A stretch of 64,000 nt of DNA from Mucilaginibacter conchicola. Lineage in GTDB: Bacteria; Bacteroidota; Bacteroidia; Sphingobacteriales; Sphingobacteriaceae. This document shows, in pieces, positions 9,515 through 17,733 of this stretch. A program made the position numbers and the translations under genes. Position 1 is the stretch's first letter, and each line of letters opens with the position of its first letter. The notes beneath the pieces are model-generated. The model was given only the letters and a program-made list of their open reading frames with translations, was not told where the DNA came from and searched no databases. The DNA lies in contig NZ_QWDC01000002.1 of the NCBI RefSeq assembly GCF_003432115.1, positions 1,478,819 to 1,542,818 on the forward strand, given 5' to 3'.

Positions 9515-10294
9515 ATGACCTTAGTACGGGCAAAAAAACATCTCGGGCAGCACTTCCTCACTGATAAAAACATCGCTTCAAAAATTGTTGAGAGCTTAAG
9601 GCCTGCTAATGGCTACAAGCAAGTGCTTGAGGTTGGCCCCGGCATGGGCATCCTATCCGATTTCTTGCTGCAGAAACCCGACTATGAGGTTTTTCTGATC
9701 GATATCGATACCGAATCATACAACTTTCTGCAAAAGAAATACCCGCAATTAGGCAACAGGCTCATCAATGCCGATTTTTTGGAGCTTGATTTTAAAGCCA
9801 ACTTTGATGAGAAAATGGCCGTGATAGGTAACTTCCCTTACAACATATCTTCCCAAATACTTTTTAAGATCCTGGATAACCGCGATCAGGTGGTTGAAGT
9901 GGTAGGTATGTTCCAGAAAGAAGTAGCCGAGCGCTGTAATGCAAAGGCGGGTAGCAAAGAGTACGGCATCCTGAGCGTTTTCCTACAGGCTTATTACAAG
10001 GTTGAATATTTGTTCACCGTAAAAGCAGGCGTGTTCAACCCACCGCCCAAAGTGCTATCAGCAGTTATTCGCTTAACCCGCAACGAAACAGCCGCATTAA
10101 ACTGCGACGAAAAACTTTTCTGGCAGGTAGTAAAAGCCGGTTTCAACCAGCGCCGCAAAACGCTGCGCAATGCGGTATCGTCGCTTATCAACAAAGAGAA
10201 AATGGCAGATAACGCCACCCTGGACCTGCGCGCAGAGCGCTTAACCGTTGATGACTTTGTGAAACTGACTAATGAGATAGCGGCAGCGAGATAG
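9515..10294 (+). CDS. rsmA: 16S rRNA adenine-N6,N6-dimethyltransferase RsmA (KsgA)
   Basis: Uses S-adenosylmethionine to dimethylate two adjacent adenines at the 3' end of 16S rRNA, a late 30S assembly step. Typical features are the N-terminal KKHLGQHFLTD, SAM-binding motif I EVGPGMG (39-45), and catalytic motif IV NFPY (106-109) in IGNFPYNISSQ. The basic C-terminal domain contains FNQRRKTLRNAV, which contacts RNA. Length 259 aa is standard. The start ATG at 9515 gives the expected N-terminus. The next small gene begins 8 bp after the stop. Confidence 0.96.
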   Translation: MTLVRAKKHLGQHFLTDKNIASKIVESLRPANGYKQVLEVGPGMGILSDFLLQKPDYEVFLIDIDTESYNFLQKKYPQLGNRLINADFLELDFKANFDEKMAVIGNFPYNISSQILFKILDNRDQVVEVVGMFQKEVAERCNAKAGSKEYGILSVFLQAYYKVEYLFTVKAGVFNPPPKVLSAVIRLTRNETAALNCDEKLFWQVVKAGFNQRRKTLRNAVSSLINKEKMADNATLDLRAERLTVDDFVKLTNEIAAAR

Positions 10295-10302
10295 CCAACT
10301 TT

Positions 10303-10602
10303 ATGGATCAGATAGAGCAACTGATAGCCGATAATTTTAAAGTCAAAAGGAGCGACCTTCAAAACATCCAATTAATAGGTTCATTTTATTTCTCAGATGA
10401 ATTATTTGATGAAATGTCTGCTTTTCTCTCAGCAGAAAAAATCGAAAAATTAAGAGACTCTAAGGATAAAATCGGTTTAGATGCCCTTGATAGCATATTC
10501 ATCTATAAGTTGACTCTTTCAGGCAAAGATATTTTTGCCGTAGTTTATGATCACTATGAACTTTACCTGCCCACATTTATTTGGGAAACCTTTGAAGCTT
10601 AA
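10303..10602 (+). CDS. Conserved-looking small protein of unknown function
   Basis: 99-aa, acidic, soluble protein with no signal peptide or membrane helix. It alternates predicted helices and strands (IEQLIADNFKV, IQLIGSFYFS, DSIFIYKLTLSGKDIFAVVYDHYELY). It starts 8 bp after rsmA and is probably co-transcribed with it. Codon use and base composition are more AT-rich than rsmA. I do not recognise the family. The close spacing to rsmA and the clean frame support it being a real gene. Confidence 0.65.
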   Translation: MDQIEQLIADNFKVKRSDLQNIQLIGSFYFSDELFDEMSAFLSAEKIEKLRDSKDKIGLDALDSIFIYKLTLSGKDIFAVVYDHYELYLPTFIWETFEA

Positions 10603-10609
10603 TATAATT

Positions 10610-13378
10610 TTAGCCACTAACTTCCACATCTATTTTCGCCAAGGCTGATAGCAACTCATCCAGTTGTATCGGTTTAGATAAATAACCCGTCATGCCGGCT
10701 TGTAAACAGGCATCTTTATCTTCCTGCATGGCATTGGCTGTAACGGCAATGATCACCGGCTGCTCAATTGGCAAGCCGCGGATAATGCGCGTAGCTTCCA
10801 GTCCGCCCATCTCGGGCATTTGTACATCCATCAGTATCACATCAAAAGAGTTATGTTCCATCAAGGCCAGTACCTCAATGCCGTTTGCAGCTATCTGTGG
10901 TTCGTAACCCAGTTTGTTCAATATCCTTACTATCAGCTTTTGGTTGATGAGGTTATCTTCAGCAACCAAAATATCCATAGGGTGCAGCGCTGCAAAATCG
11001 GGCGTTAGCAAACTGGCGCGGGCCTGTGGCTCGCTCACCTGTTTTATGTTTTGCTGCAGGCTCGCCAAAATGGTTTTGCCCAGCACCTGCTGTTTTACGG
11101 GCTTGGTTAATATGGCCGAGAACAGATCAGGGTATTTGGTCTTGGTTTCGTCGCCTATCGAGCTCAGCAGTATTACCGGTATCTGCGGATGTTTGGCATG
11201 TAAAATAGTAGCCAGCTGCACACCGTCCATATCCGGCATTTGCATATCGCTAATGATAAGGTCAAATGGCCGTTGGTCAACAAAAATTAAAGCCTCGGCG
11301 GCAGATGAAGCCATCACGGGTGCGAGTCGCCATTGCTCTAACTGTACCTGCAATATTTTGCGGTTGGTTGGGTTATCATCAACCACCAAAACGGTTTTGC
11401 CTTCTTGCCCGGCCATGCTCAATGGCACCTGCGTGCGCACCGCCTCGCGACTTGGCTCTACTTTAATGGTAAACATAAAGGTTGTACCTGCGCCGGGTTC
11501 GCTGCTTACGCCAATACTGCCGCCTAATAAAGTAACCAAGCGCTCGCAAATGGCAAGGCCCAAACCCGTACCACCGTATTTGCGCGTAGTTGATGAATCA
11601 ACCTGAGAGAAAGCCTCAAACAAATGCTGCACCTTATCCGCAGGGATACCTATGCCCGTATCGCGAATTTCGAAGCCTAATACATGGCTGCCATCAGAAC
11701 AAGTATCGGCAAGGACGATCTTCATAAATACTTCGCCGGCATGGGTAAATTTAACTGCGTTGCTCACCAGGTTAATCAGGATCTGCTTCAGGCGCATGCT
11801 ATCGGCTACCAGGTTGGCTGGTATCTGCTCGTCTATTTCATAAATGAGGTCGATATTGGCTACCGCCGCTTTGCCGGCAAAAATATCCATCACCTCTTCT
11901 ACACACTGGCGAAGGTTAAACGGATGCGGATCAAGATCCAATTTGCCCGATTCTATCTTTGAAAAATCGAGGATATCATTAATAACGTTCAGTAGCGTCG
12001 AGCCACTTGTTTGGATGGTTTCTACATACTCCAGTTGCTCATCATCTAACCGGGTATCATGCAATAGCGAGGCCATGCCCAAAACACCATTCATAGGCGT
12101 GCGGATCTCGTGACTCATGGTAGCAAGGAAAACGCTTTTGGCCAGGTTGGCTTTCTCGGCCTCTTCGCGGGCCTGGTGTTCCTGCTCCTGTTGCTGGCGC
12201 AATTCCTCATTAAGTGAATATAACTCTTCTGATTGTGCCTTCAGTTCCTCGGCCTGTGCCTGCATGTCTTCGTTCATTTGCTGCAGCTCGCTGGTTTTTT
12301 CGTGCAGGTTATTAATGTGGCTGCGAAGCGTGGTCTTCAACAGATCAAAGTCGGTATAAAGTTGCTCAGTTTCCATACTGTTTGGCTTTATACCACTTTG
12401 CTGCAAAGGTTGGGGGATATTCTGAAAGTCGGAATTGATAAAATCGGCCATGCGCTGGTTTAACTCCTTCAGGTCTCGGGTAAAGTAGCGCGAGAAAATG
12501 ATGGTGAGTACCACCACCGCAATAAGTGATAATGCCGACAGCCCGATAAGCAACCAGCTGAATTTTTTGTTTAATGCAACAATGGTACCCTCTACCATTT
12601 TATCGGTAACGGCATAGCGGCTCTCAAAACGTTTAATGGCTTGTTGTATATCGGGAACCACGCCTGATGTTTTTAATAAGCCAAGCTGCTCGGTATAATC
12701 AACCAATTGTACAAAGTACTTGCGGTAATTGGTGAGTGCATCATAAGTAGCAGTGCCACGCGGCATCAGGGCTATCAATGAGTCGGCTTGTTTAACGAAA
12801 AGGCTCGAGTAAGTTCCCTGCCCGCGCAGCATGTAATCCTTCTCGTGGCGCCGCAGTTGCAGGATGTTTGGTTTAGATATATTGCCGTAGTTCTCCAGCC
12901 AATGGGCATATTTACGCATCCTGCCCTCAAGGCCGTAATCCATAAAGCCTTTTTTAAAATAGAGCGATTTTAATGAAAAGCCTAAACCGATGGTTTGGTT
13001 ATTCAGCGCAATGAGGCTGTCTATTTCGCTATGCGTATCCAGGTTATTTTCTTCTGCTTTTATCTTCAAATTTGCCAGGCGTTTTACAATATCGCGCTGC
13101 AGCAATAGGAACATATCGGCGTTTTTCTGGCGGCCGTTATCATAAAAGTGTTCTTCATGGAAACCTGACAGCATAAAACGCTGCAGGTTATCTGTACTTT
13201 CGAGATAGCTGATCTGTATATGCGAAAGGTCGTCAGATATGGCAGTTAACTGGCTCTGTTTATGATCAATAAGCAGGTAAGCCATCAGCCATACGGCGAT
13301 GATAAATATAAAGGAAGAAAAGCTTAGAAGGAGCCTCGCCTTAAATAACTTTAGAAGGGGAATTTGAAAAATGCGCAC
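10610..13378 (-). CDS. Membrane hybrid sensor histidine kinase with two receiver domains
   Basis: 922-aa sensor. Transmembrane helices at about 15-37 and 275-297 bracket a mostly helical external domain of about 235 residues, likely a four-helix bundle sensor. A HAMP-like segment (300-350) and a Q/E-rich coiled coil (355-412) lead to the HisKA domain with phospho-accepting H423 in [12 protein letters not shown]. The HATPase follows ([29 protein letters not shown]). Two receiver domains come after it, the first with [11 protein letters not shown] and the second with [11 protein letters not shown]; both keep the acceptor aspartate and upstream acidic pair (VVDDN, VAEDN). No separate response regulator with an output domain is adjacent, so the target is unknown. 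Confidence 0.93.
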   Translation of the reverse strand: MRIFQIPLLKLFKARLLLSFSSFIFIIAVWLMAYLLIDHKQSQLTAISDDLSHIQISYLESTDNLQRFMLSGFHEEHFYDNGRQKNADMFLLLQRDIVKRLANLKIKAEENNLDTHSEIDSLIALNNQTIGLGFSLKSLYFKKGFMDYGLEGRMRKYAHWLENYGNISKPNILQLRRHEKDYMLRGQGTYSSLFVKQADSLIALMPRGTATYDALTNYRKYFVQLVDYTEQLGLLKTSGVVPDIQQAIKRFESRYAVTDKMVEGTIVALNKKFSWLLIGLSALSLIAVVVLTIIFSRYFTRDLKELNQRMADFINSDFQNIPQPLQQSGIKPNSMETEQLYTDFDLLKTTLRSHINNLHEKTSELQQMNEDMQAQAEELKAQSEELYSLNEELRQQQEQEHQAREEAEKANLAKSVFLATMSHEIRTPMNGVLGMASLLHDTRLDDEQLEYVETIQTSGSTLLNVINDILDFSKIESGKLDLDPHPFNLRQCVEEVMDIFAGKAAVANIDLIYEIDEQIPANLVADSMRLKQILINLVSNAVKFTHAGEVFMKIVLADTCSDGSHVLGFEIRDTGIGIPADKVQHLFEAFSQVDSSTTRKYGGTGLGLAICERLVTLLGGSIGVSSEPGAGTTFMFTIKVEPSREAVRTQVPLSMAGQEGKTVLVVDDNPTNRKILQVQLEQWRLAPVMASSAAEALIFVDQRPFDLIISDMQMPDMDGVQLATILHAKHPQIPVILLSSIGDETKTKYPDLFSAILTKPVKQQVLGKTILASLQQNIKQVSEPQARASLLTPDFAALHPMDILVAEDNLINQKLIVRILNKLGYEPQIAANGIEVLALMEHNSFDVILMDVQMPEMGGLEATRIIRGLPIEQPVIIAVTANAMQEDKDACLQAGMTGYLSKPIQLDELLSALAKIDVEVSG

Positions 13379-13445
13379 ATCGCATCTTACGGAAACATTA
13401 TGGCTTAGGTTGTTACGCCAATGTTAAGTTTTAAAATAGTGGATG

Positions 13446-14009
13446 TCAGTCTATTTTGATCACCATTTTGGGGTTGGGATATTGTTCTTTTACCTTATCG
13501 GCCATACGTTTTACAAAAAGGTAATTTGCCGTGCCGCCAATGGCTGCGCCGATAACCGGAACCAACCGTTCGGCAGTGCGAACACCAAAGGTTAAGAATA
13601 GCCTTTCTGCAACACCTTCCATCATAGTTTTGCTAACTGCTATACCCGCTTCAATTTTAAAAGAGGTTGCCACCAACTGCATAAACTCATCAAAACCTAC
13701 CCGGTAGCTACCACGATTATAATACATCACGGCCATGGTAACGCGGAATTGCTGGGTTATCAAATTCACAAAATCAACAGGCATGCCTATTAACATGGTG
13801 AACAAGCCGCCTGTGCCGGCAACCGCACCTGTACCCGCGGCCATCAACGCGCATTGGTTAATAAATTTATCAAGCCCCATGGTATCAACACCGCGTTTAA
13901 CACTCAACTGGTCTATCCGGTCAAAAATACTTCTGAAACCACCTTCTGATAATTTCATGGTAAACTGTTTGATATTCTTGCGCGCGTTTTTAAATGGGAT
14001 GATGTTCAT
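13446..14009 (-). CDS. EcsC-like family protein
   Basis: 187-aa protein with glycine/alanine-rich hydrophobic stretches (MAAGTGAVAGTGGLFTMLIGMPVDFVNL and ERLVPVIGAAIGGTANYLFVKRMAD, each given here only as landmarks in part). The layout resembles the EcsC family, which has no firm biochemical role in Bacteroidota. The open frame extends to 14300, but that extension is made from an interspersed repeat and low-similarity sequence; the ATG at 14009, giving MNIIPFKNARKNIKQ, is the sensible start. It diverges from the dehydrogenase at 14287, with the repeat in between. Confidence 0.7.
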   Translation of the reverse strand: MNIIPFKNARKNIKQFTMKLSEGGFRSIFDRIDQLSVKRGVDTMGLDKFINQCALMAAGTGAVAGTGGLFTMLIGMPVDFVNLITQQFRVTMAVMYYNRGSYRVGFDEFMQLVATSFKIEAGIAVSKTMMEGVAERLFLTFGVRTAERLVPVIGAAIGGTANYLFVKRMADKVKEQYPNPKMVIKID

Positions 14010-14074
14010 AGGCTTTTGGTAATGCCATTTACGTGCCAGTTTTTTGTGGCCGGGTTTGGTCGCTCGCACAAATT

Positions 14075-14223
14075 GACTCACCCCGACATCTCCGCCATTC
14101 GGCGGATCGTCGACCCTGTCTTCGCTGTGCGAAAAGAGGGTTAGGGAAAATCTATTTCTTTTCAACCCTCTTTGCTGCTTGCAGCATAGAGGGTGGTCCA
14201 GCGTAGCGGAGACCGGGTGAGTT
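14075..14223. repeat. Interspersed repeat, CTCACCCCGAC family, copy 1
   Basis: The element begins GACTCACCCCGACATC and ends GACCGGGTGAGTT, so its ends are inverted. Internal blocks CCCTCTTTGCTGCTTGCAGC and GAGGGTGGTCCAGCGTAGCG recur almost unchanged at 42182-42328. No protein is encoded; its read-through creates a false N-terminal extension of the EcsC-like ORF. Confidence 0.8.
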
Positions 14224-14286
14224 AATATGCAAGCGATATAGTAAGGGATGATCAACTTTTGTACTTTTACCGCACAACTTACAGCA

Positions 14287-15219
14287 ATGAAAAATAACAT
14301 CCTTATAGTTGACGATCTGCACCCCGCTTTTATGGAGCAGGCACAGGCGTTTGGCTACACTATAAATTACCAACCCGACATGAAACTGGATGCGGCCAAA
14401 GCCATCATTAATGATTACGACGGTTTGGTTATCCGTTCCAAGTTTCAGGTAGATAAGGAATTTTTAGACCTGGCCACCAACCTGCGTTTTATTTGCAGGG
14501 CAGGGGCGGGGATGGATAATATCGACGAGGATTATGCCGTAGCCAAAGGTGTCATCCTCATCAATGCGCCCGAGGGTAACCGTGATGCTGTTGGCGAACA
14601 TGGCGTAGGTATGCTGCTATCGCTGATGAACAACCTTAACCGTAGCGACGCTGAGGTGCGCGATGGCAAATGGCTGCGCGAGGAAAACCGTGGTTACGAA
14701 CTAAAGGGCCGCACTGTAGGCATTATTGGATATGGTAATATGGGCCAGGCCTTTGCACAACGCCTATCAGGCTTTGGAGTTGAGGTGATCGCCTTTGATA
14801 AATATAAAACCGGTTTTAGCGACAGGTATGCCCGCGAGGTAAGCATGGAGCAAATTGTTAAGCATGCCGATGTGCTGAGCCTGCATATCCCGCTTACACG
14901 CGAAACCAACGGGATGGTGGATGATGAGTACCTGTTCCACTTCAGGAAGCCGATATTTTTCCTGAACCTTGCCCGTGGCAAGGTGGTTAAAACGCAGGCG
15001 GTACTTAATGCCATAAAGCAAGGTAAGATATTAGGTGCCGGACTGGATGTGCTTGAGGTAGAGAAATTCCCGGCGTTAGGAGAGCAGCAATGGTTTGATG
15101 AATTGCGTGCCAGCGGCAAGGTGCTGCTAAGCCCGCACGTAGGCGGCTGGACATTTGAAAGCTATCGCAAAATAAGCGAAGTAATGGCGCAAAAGCTTGG
15201 CGAAATTGGCCTGGCTTAA
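14287..15219 (+). CDS. D-isomer-specific 2-hydroxyacid dehydrogenase
   Basis: 310-aa NAD-dependent dehydrogenase of the phosphoglycerate dehydrogenase class. The N-terminal substrate half (ILIVDDLHPAFMEQA) is followed by the nucleotide-binding Rossmann signature VGIIGYGNMGQAFAQRL, with acidic residue D after the second strand (IAFDKY) indicating NAD preference. The catalytic set follows: R in LNLARGKVV, E in LDVLEVE and H in LSPHVGGW. It lacks the ACT regulatory domain of long SerA proteins. The ATG at 14287 is preferred over 14248 because it gives MKNNILIVDD. It may make 3-phosphohydroxypyruvate for serine synthesis, but the substrate cannot be proved from sequence alone. Confidence 0.87.
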   Translation: MKNNILIVDDLHPAFMEQAQAFGYTINYQPDMKLDAAKAIINDYDGLVIRSKFQVDKEFLDLATNLRFICRAGAGMDNIDEDYAVAKGVILINAPEGNRDAVGEHGVGMLLSLMNNLNRSDAEVRDGKWLREENRGYELKGRTVGIIGYGNMGQAFAQRLSGFGVEVIAFDKYKTGFSDRYAREVSMEQIVKHADVLSLHIPLTRETNGMVDDEYLFHFRKPIFFLNLARGKVVKTQAVLNAIKQGKILGAGLDVLEVEKFPALGEQQWFDELRASGKVLLSPHVGGWTFESYRKISEVMAQKLGEIGLA

Positions 15220-15251
15220 TAGCTGGCGGAGTAAAAAATCAGCTTAAAATA

Positions 15252-15284
15252 TTTGGAGATTAAAATTTAAAAACGTTATCTTCG
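15252..15284 (+). promoter_or_regulatory. Promoter-like motif upstream of greA leader
   Basis: TTTG at 15252-15255, a 21-base spacer, then TATCTTCG at 15277-15284, close to the Bacteroidota consensus TTTG-N19-21-TAnnTTTG. Transcription would start near 15291, immediately before a terminator-like hairpin. Confidence 0.5.
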
Positions 15285-15294
15285 TTTTAATACC

Positions 15295-15333
15295 AAACAA
15301 GATCATGGAGACTGATGTCCCGTGGTCTTGTTT
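15295..15333 (+). terminator. Terminator-like hairpin in greA leader
   Basis: AAACAAGATCATGG pairs over 14 positions (three G-U) with CCGTGGTCTTGTTT around a short loop, and is followed by GTTTTTA. It is either the terminator of the upstream dehydrogenase gene or an attenuator of greA, because a promoter-like motif lies just before it. Confidence 0.65.
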
Positions 15334-15343
15334 GTTTTTATGG

Positions 15344-15386
15344 CCGAACGCTCTTCTATCAAGAAAGTAGAGGGGCGGTTTTTTTT
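15344..15386 (+). terminator. Second hairpin with eight-T tract in greA leader
   Basis: CCG..C..CTCT.CTA pairs with TAGAGGGGCGG with small bulges, and the stem is followed directly by TTTTTTTT at 15379-15386. It lies 42 bp before the greA start, so any transcript entering from upstream must pass it. Confidence 0.5.
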
Positions 15387-15428
15387 GGCCCAACGCGAAC
15401 GAATTATAGAACTAATTATAAGTGTATT

Positions 15429-15902
15429 ATGGCAGACGTATCATACTATACCAAAGAAGGTTTAGAGAACTTAAAAGAAGAATTACAGCAACTAAAAACT
15501 ACAGGCCGTGCTAAAATAGCAAACGCTATAGCCGAGGCCCGCGATAAAGGCGACTTATCTGAGAACGCCGAGTACGATGCTGCAAAAGAAGCGCAAGGCT
15601 TGCACGAAACCAAGATTGCCAAGCTGGAAGAAACGCTATCAAACGCACGTTTGTTAGATGAATCTAAACTGGATATGTCAAAGGTTTTGGCACTATCTAT
15701 TGTAAAGATCAAAAACGTTAAGAACGGCGCTACTATGAGCTACCAACTGGTATCAGAAAGCGAGGCCGACCTTAAAGCCGGTAAAATATCGGTAGCATCT
15801 CCTATTGCAAAAGGTTTGTTAGGTAAATCTGTTGGTGATAAAACCGAGATACAGGTGCCTGCCGGTAAAATGGAATTTGAGATACTGGAAATTAGCCGTT
15901 AG
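15429..15902 (+). CDS. greA: Transcription elongation factor GreA
   Basis: 157-aa factor that binds the secondary channel of RNA polymerase and stimulates cleavage of backtracked RNA. The N-terminal coiled coil contains YYTKEGLENLKEEL and the tip loop ARDKGDLSENAEYDAAKEAQ, whose D and E residues are the catalytic acids. The C-terminal FKBP-like domain ends with SPIAKGLLGKSVGD and VPAGKMEFEILEI. The frame is open from 15315, but the first 38 codons lie in hairpins, and MADVSYYTKEG at 15429 is the family start. The leader carries a promoter-like motif and two terminator-like hairpins. A 16-bp perfect palindrome follows the gene. Confidence 0.96.
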   Translation: MADVSYYTKEGLENLKEELQQLKTTGRAKIANAIAEARDKGDLSENAEYDAAKEAQGLHETKIAKLEETLSNARLLDESKLDMSKVLALSIVKIKNVKNGATMSYQLVSESEADLKAGKISVASPIAKGLLGKSVGDKTEIQVPAGKMEFEILEISR

Positions 15903-15909
15903 TATTTAA

Positions 15910-15970
15910 TGAGTGATTGAGCGAAGGATAGAAGGAGCGAATGTTTTTTTCTTATTCGCTCAATCACTCA
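15910..15970. repeat. Perfect 16-bp inverted repeat after greA
   Basis: TGAGTGATTGAGCGAA at 15910-15925 is exactly complementary to TTCGCTCAATCACTCA at 15955-15970. It resembles the palindrome after tsaD and may act at the 3' end of the greA message. Confidence 0.75.
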
Positions 15971-16002
15971 TTCCATCCTTCAAACATTAAACATCCCTAC
16001 CC

Positions 16003-16416
16003 ATGTCTACCATCTTTTCAAAAATAGTTGCAGGCGAAATCCCCGCCCATAAGGTTGCAGAGACCACCGAATTTCTGGCGTTTTTAGATATCAGTCCGCT
16101 GGCTGAAGGTCACGTTTTGGTGATCCCAAAAAAGGAAGTGGATTATATTTTTGATATTGATGACGAGACCTTTCTTGGCCTGCAGATGTTCGCCAAAATT
16201 GTAGCTAAGGGTATCAAGAATGCTATCCCTTGCAAAAAAGTAGGTGTAGCAGTCATCGGCCTCGAGGTGCCGCACGCGCATATCCACCTCATCCCGATGA
16301 ATCGTGTAGACGATATGAATTTTGCCCGCCCTAAGCTTTCACCAACGCAAGAGGAATTAGAAGCCACGGCTAAGAAAATTTCTGAGGCTTTGAAAGAGGT
16401 GACGCAAAGGGATTAA
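16003..16416 (+). CDS. HIT family nucleotide-binding protein
   Basis: 137-aa member of the histidine triad family, which hydrolyses purine nucleotide phosphoramidates or related AMP conjugates. The triad HAHIHLI (H91, H93, H95) is intact and preceded by the typical N-terminal FSKIVAGEIPAHKVAE and DISPLAEGHVLVIPK. Length is normal for HINT-type proteins. It follows greA on the same strand with a palindromic repeat between them. The true cellular substrate is unknown. Confidence 0.93.
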   Translation: MSTIFSKIVAGEIPAHKVAETTEFLAFLDISPLAEGHVLVIPKKEVDYIFDIDDETFLGLQMFAKIVAKGIKNAIPCKKVGVAVIGLEVPHAHIHLIPMNRVDDMNFARPKLSPTQEELEATAKKISEALKEVTQRD

Positions 16417-16440
16417 CAAAACAAGCCCAATCACAGCAAC

Positions 16441-16514
16441 GTCATGCCGAATTTATTTCGGCATCCCACGGGTAAGATCTGCGTGATGAGAACCTGAAAT
16501 AAATTCAGGATGAC
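16441..16514. repeat. Interspersed repeat, GTCATGCCGAA type
   Basis: Begins GTCATGCCGAATTTATTTCGG, landmark only, and ends AAATTCAGGATGAC. The outer ends (GTCAT / ATGAC) are inverted, and each half has its own small hairpin. The GTCAT...ATGAC ends are shared with the copies at 17542, 21593, 24731 and 24838, suggesting a common family or mechanism. Confidence 0.75.
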
Positions 16515-16537
16515 GTAAGGAGATATGGCCATAGTGA

Positions 16538-17473
16538 TTATATCTCCACAATCTCTTTCTTTTTCTTTGTGCGAAGTCTTTTCGGCACAAACTCCAGTAT
16601 TTCATTCTTTAAAGCTTCTATCATGCGGCGCTTTAAATAGTTGCGGTGCATTACTATGCTAACCTCACGCGCAGGCTCGGGGCTTTTAAAGTAACGTACA
16701 CGGTCGCGCTGTTTGTCGGTCATTTCGGCAAGGGCAAGCTCGGGCAGGATGGTGGCGCCGTTGTTCATGTCTACCATGCGTTTCAAAGTTTCCACACTGC
16801 CGGTATTGTACTCAAAATGCTGGAAGCCTTTGGTGGCTTTGCGCCGCTGGCAAATGTTCAATACCTGCTCGCGCATGCAATGGCCCTCGTTCAGCACCCA
16901 AATCTCTTCCATATCTATGTCATCAGGGGTGATGACTTTCTTTTTAGATAACTTGCTGCTTTTTGCAGCGTAAGCCACAAAGTTCTCGTAAAATACGGGT
17001 ATCTCGGTGAGGCTGCTTTCGTTTAAAGGCGTTGATAATAAGCCGCAATCAATAGTGCCCAGCTTTAGTTGCTGGATGATCTGCTCGGTAGTTTGTTCCC
17101 AAACAATGAGTTTTACCTGGGGATATTTCTCAATAAAACTATTGAGTATTTTGGGCAGGATGTATGGCGATATAGTTGGGATGATACCTACCCTCAATTC
17201 TCCTGATAATTCTTTCTGCCTGTCTGTGACTATTTCTTTTATCTTTTCACTTTCTGCTATCAGCACACGGGCCTGCGCTATGATTTCTTCGCCTATCTCG
17301 GTAGGCACAACAGGCTGCTTGCTGCGGTCAAATATCTTTACACCCAGCGTGTCTTCCAGCTTTTGTATCTGCATGCTCAAAGTTGGCTGCGTAACAAAAC
17401 ATTTATTGGCAGCAGCAACAAAACTGCGGTAAGTATCAACGGCTACAATGTATTCGAGTTGGGTAATGGTCAT
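16538..17473 (-). CDS. oxyR: LysR-type hydrogen-peroxide regulator OxyR
   Basis: 311-aa LysR-family activator. The N-terminal winged helix-turn-helix (residues 1-60) reads TITQLEYIVAVDTYRSF with CFVTQPTLSMQIQKLE as recognition helix. The sensor domain has C199 and C208 in NEGHCMREQVLNIC, the same spacing and even the same numbers as the peroxide-sensing disulfide pair of E. coli OxyR, preceded by a PTISPYILP sequence for peroxide-binding. It probably controls catalase and peroxidase genes elsewhere, since none are next to it. The C-terminal tail is lysine-rich (RTKKKKE). Confidence 0.92.
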   Translation of the reverse strand: MTITQLEYIVAVDTYRSFVAAANKCFVTQPTLSMQIQKLEDTLGVKIFDRSKQPVVPTEIGEEIIAQARVLIAESEKIKEIVTDRQKELSGELRVGIIPTISPYILPKILNSFIEKYPQVKLIVWEQTTEQIIQQLKLGTIDCGLLSTPLNESSLTEIPVFYENFVAYAAKSSKLSKKKVITPDDIDMEEIWVLNEGHCMREQVLNICQRRKATKGFQHFEYNTGSVETLKRMVDMNNGATILPELALAEMTDKQRDRVRYFKSPEPAREVSIVMHRNYLKRRMIEALKNEILEFVPKRLRTKKKKEIVEI

Positions 17474-17541
17474 ATCAACAGGTTCTATACAAATATAAAA
17501 TTGTGATTGATTTTTTCTATGGGTATAAGAATAATTATAAT

Positions 17542-17660
17542 GTCATTTCGAACGATAGTGAGAAATCCTGTTATTGATGCTAAGTTCGGCGCTTGTTTTG
17601 TCTAACAGGATTTCTCGTCGCCCACACGCAAAGCCCACCCTTCTGCTCGCTCGCAATGAC
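17542..17660. repeat. Interspersed repeat, GTCATT family, mosaic copy
   Basis: The left end GTCATTTCGAACGATAGTGAG matches the element at 24731 while the right end GCTCGCAATGAC matches those at 21593 and 24838, so the two ends come from different subtypes. Inside, GAAATCCTGTTA pairs with TAACAGGATTTC. Confidence 0.75.
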
Positions 17661-17681
17661 GCGTGGGGGTATTATCAAAAC

Positions 17682-17713
17682 AAAAAAGCCCCCGACATGT
17701 CGGGGGCTTTTTT
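17682..17713. terminator. Bidirectional intrinsic terminator downstream of deg protease
   Basis: AAAAAAGCCCCCGACATGTCGGGGGCTTTTTT is a perfect palindrome, cited in two parts: AAAAAAGCCCCCGACA and TGTCGGGGGCTTTTTT. It sits 21 bp after the stop of the minus-strand protease gene and has a U-run in both directions. Confidence 0.92.
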
Positions 17714-17733
17714 GTTGATTATTTTGGATTATG

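Noticed and set aside
14010..14300. N-terminal extension of the EcsC-like protein
   Set aside because: The extra 97 residues are made from an interspersed repeat also present at 42182, so the internal ATG at 14009 is preferred.
15315..15428. N-terminal extension of GreA
   Set aside because: It reads through two terminator-like hairpins; the family N-terminus begins at 15429.
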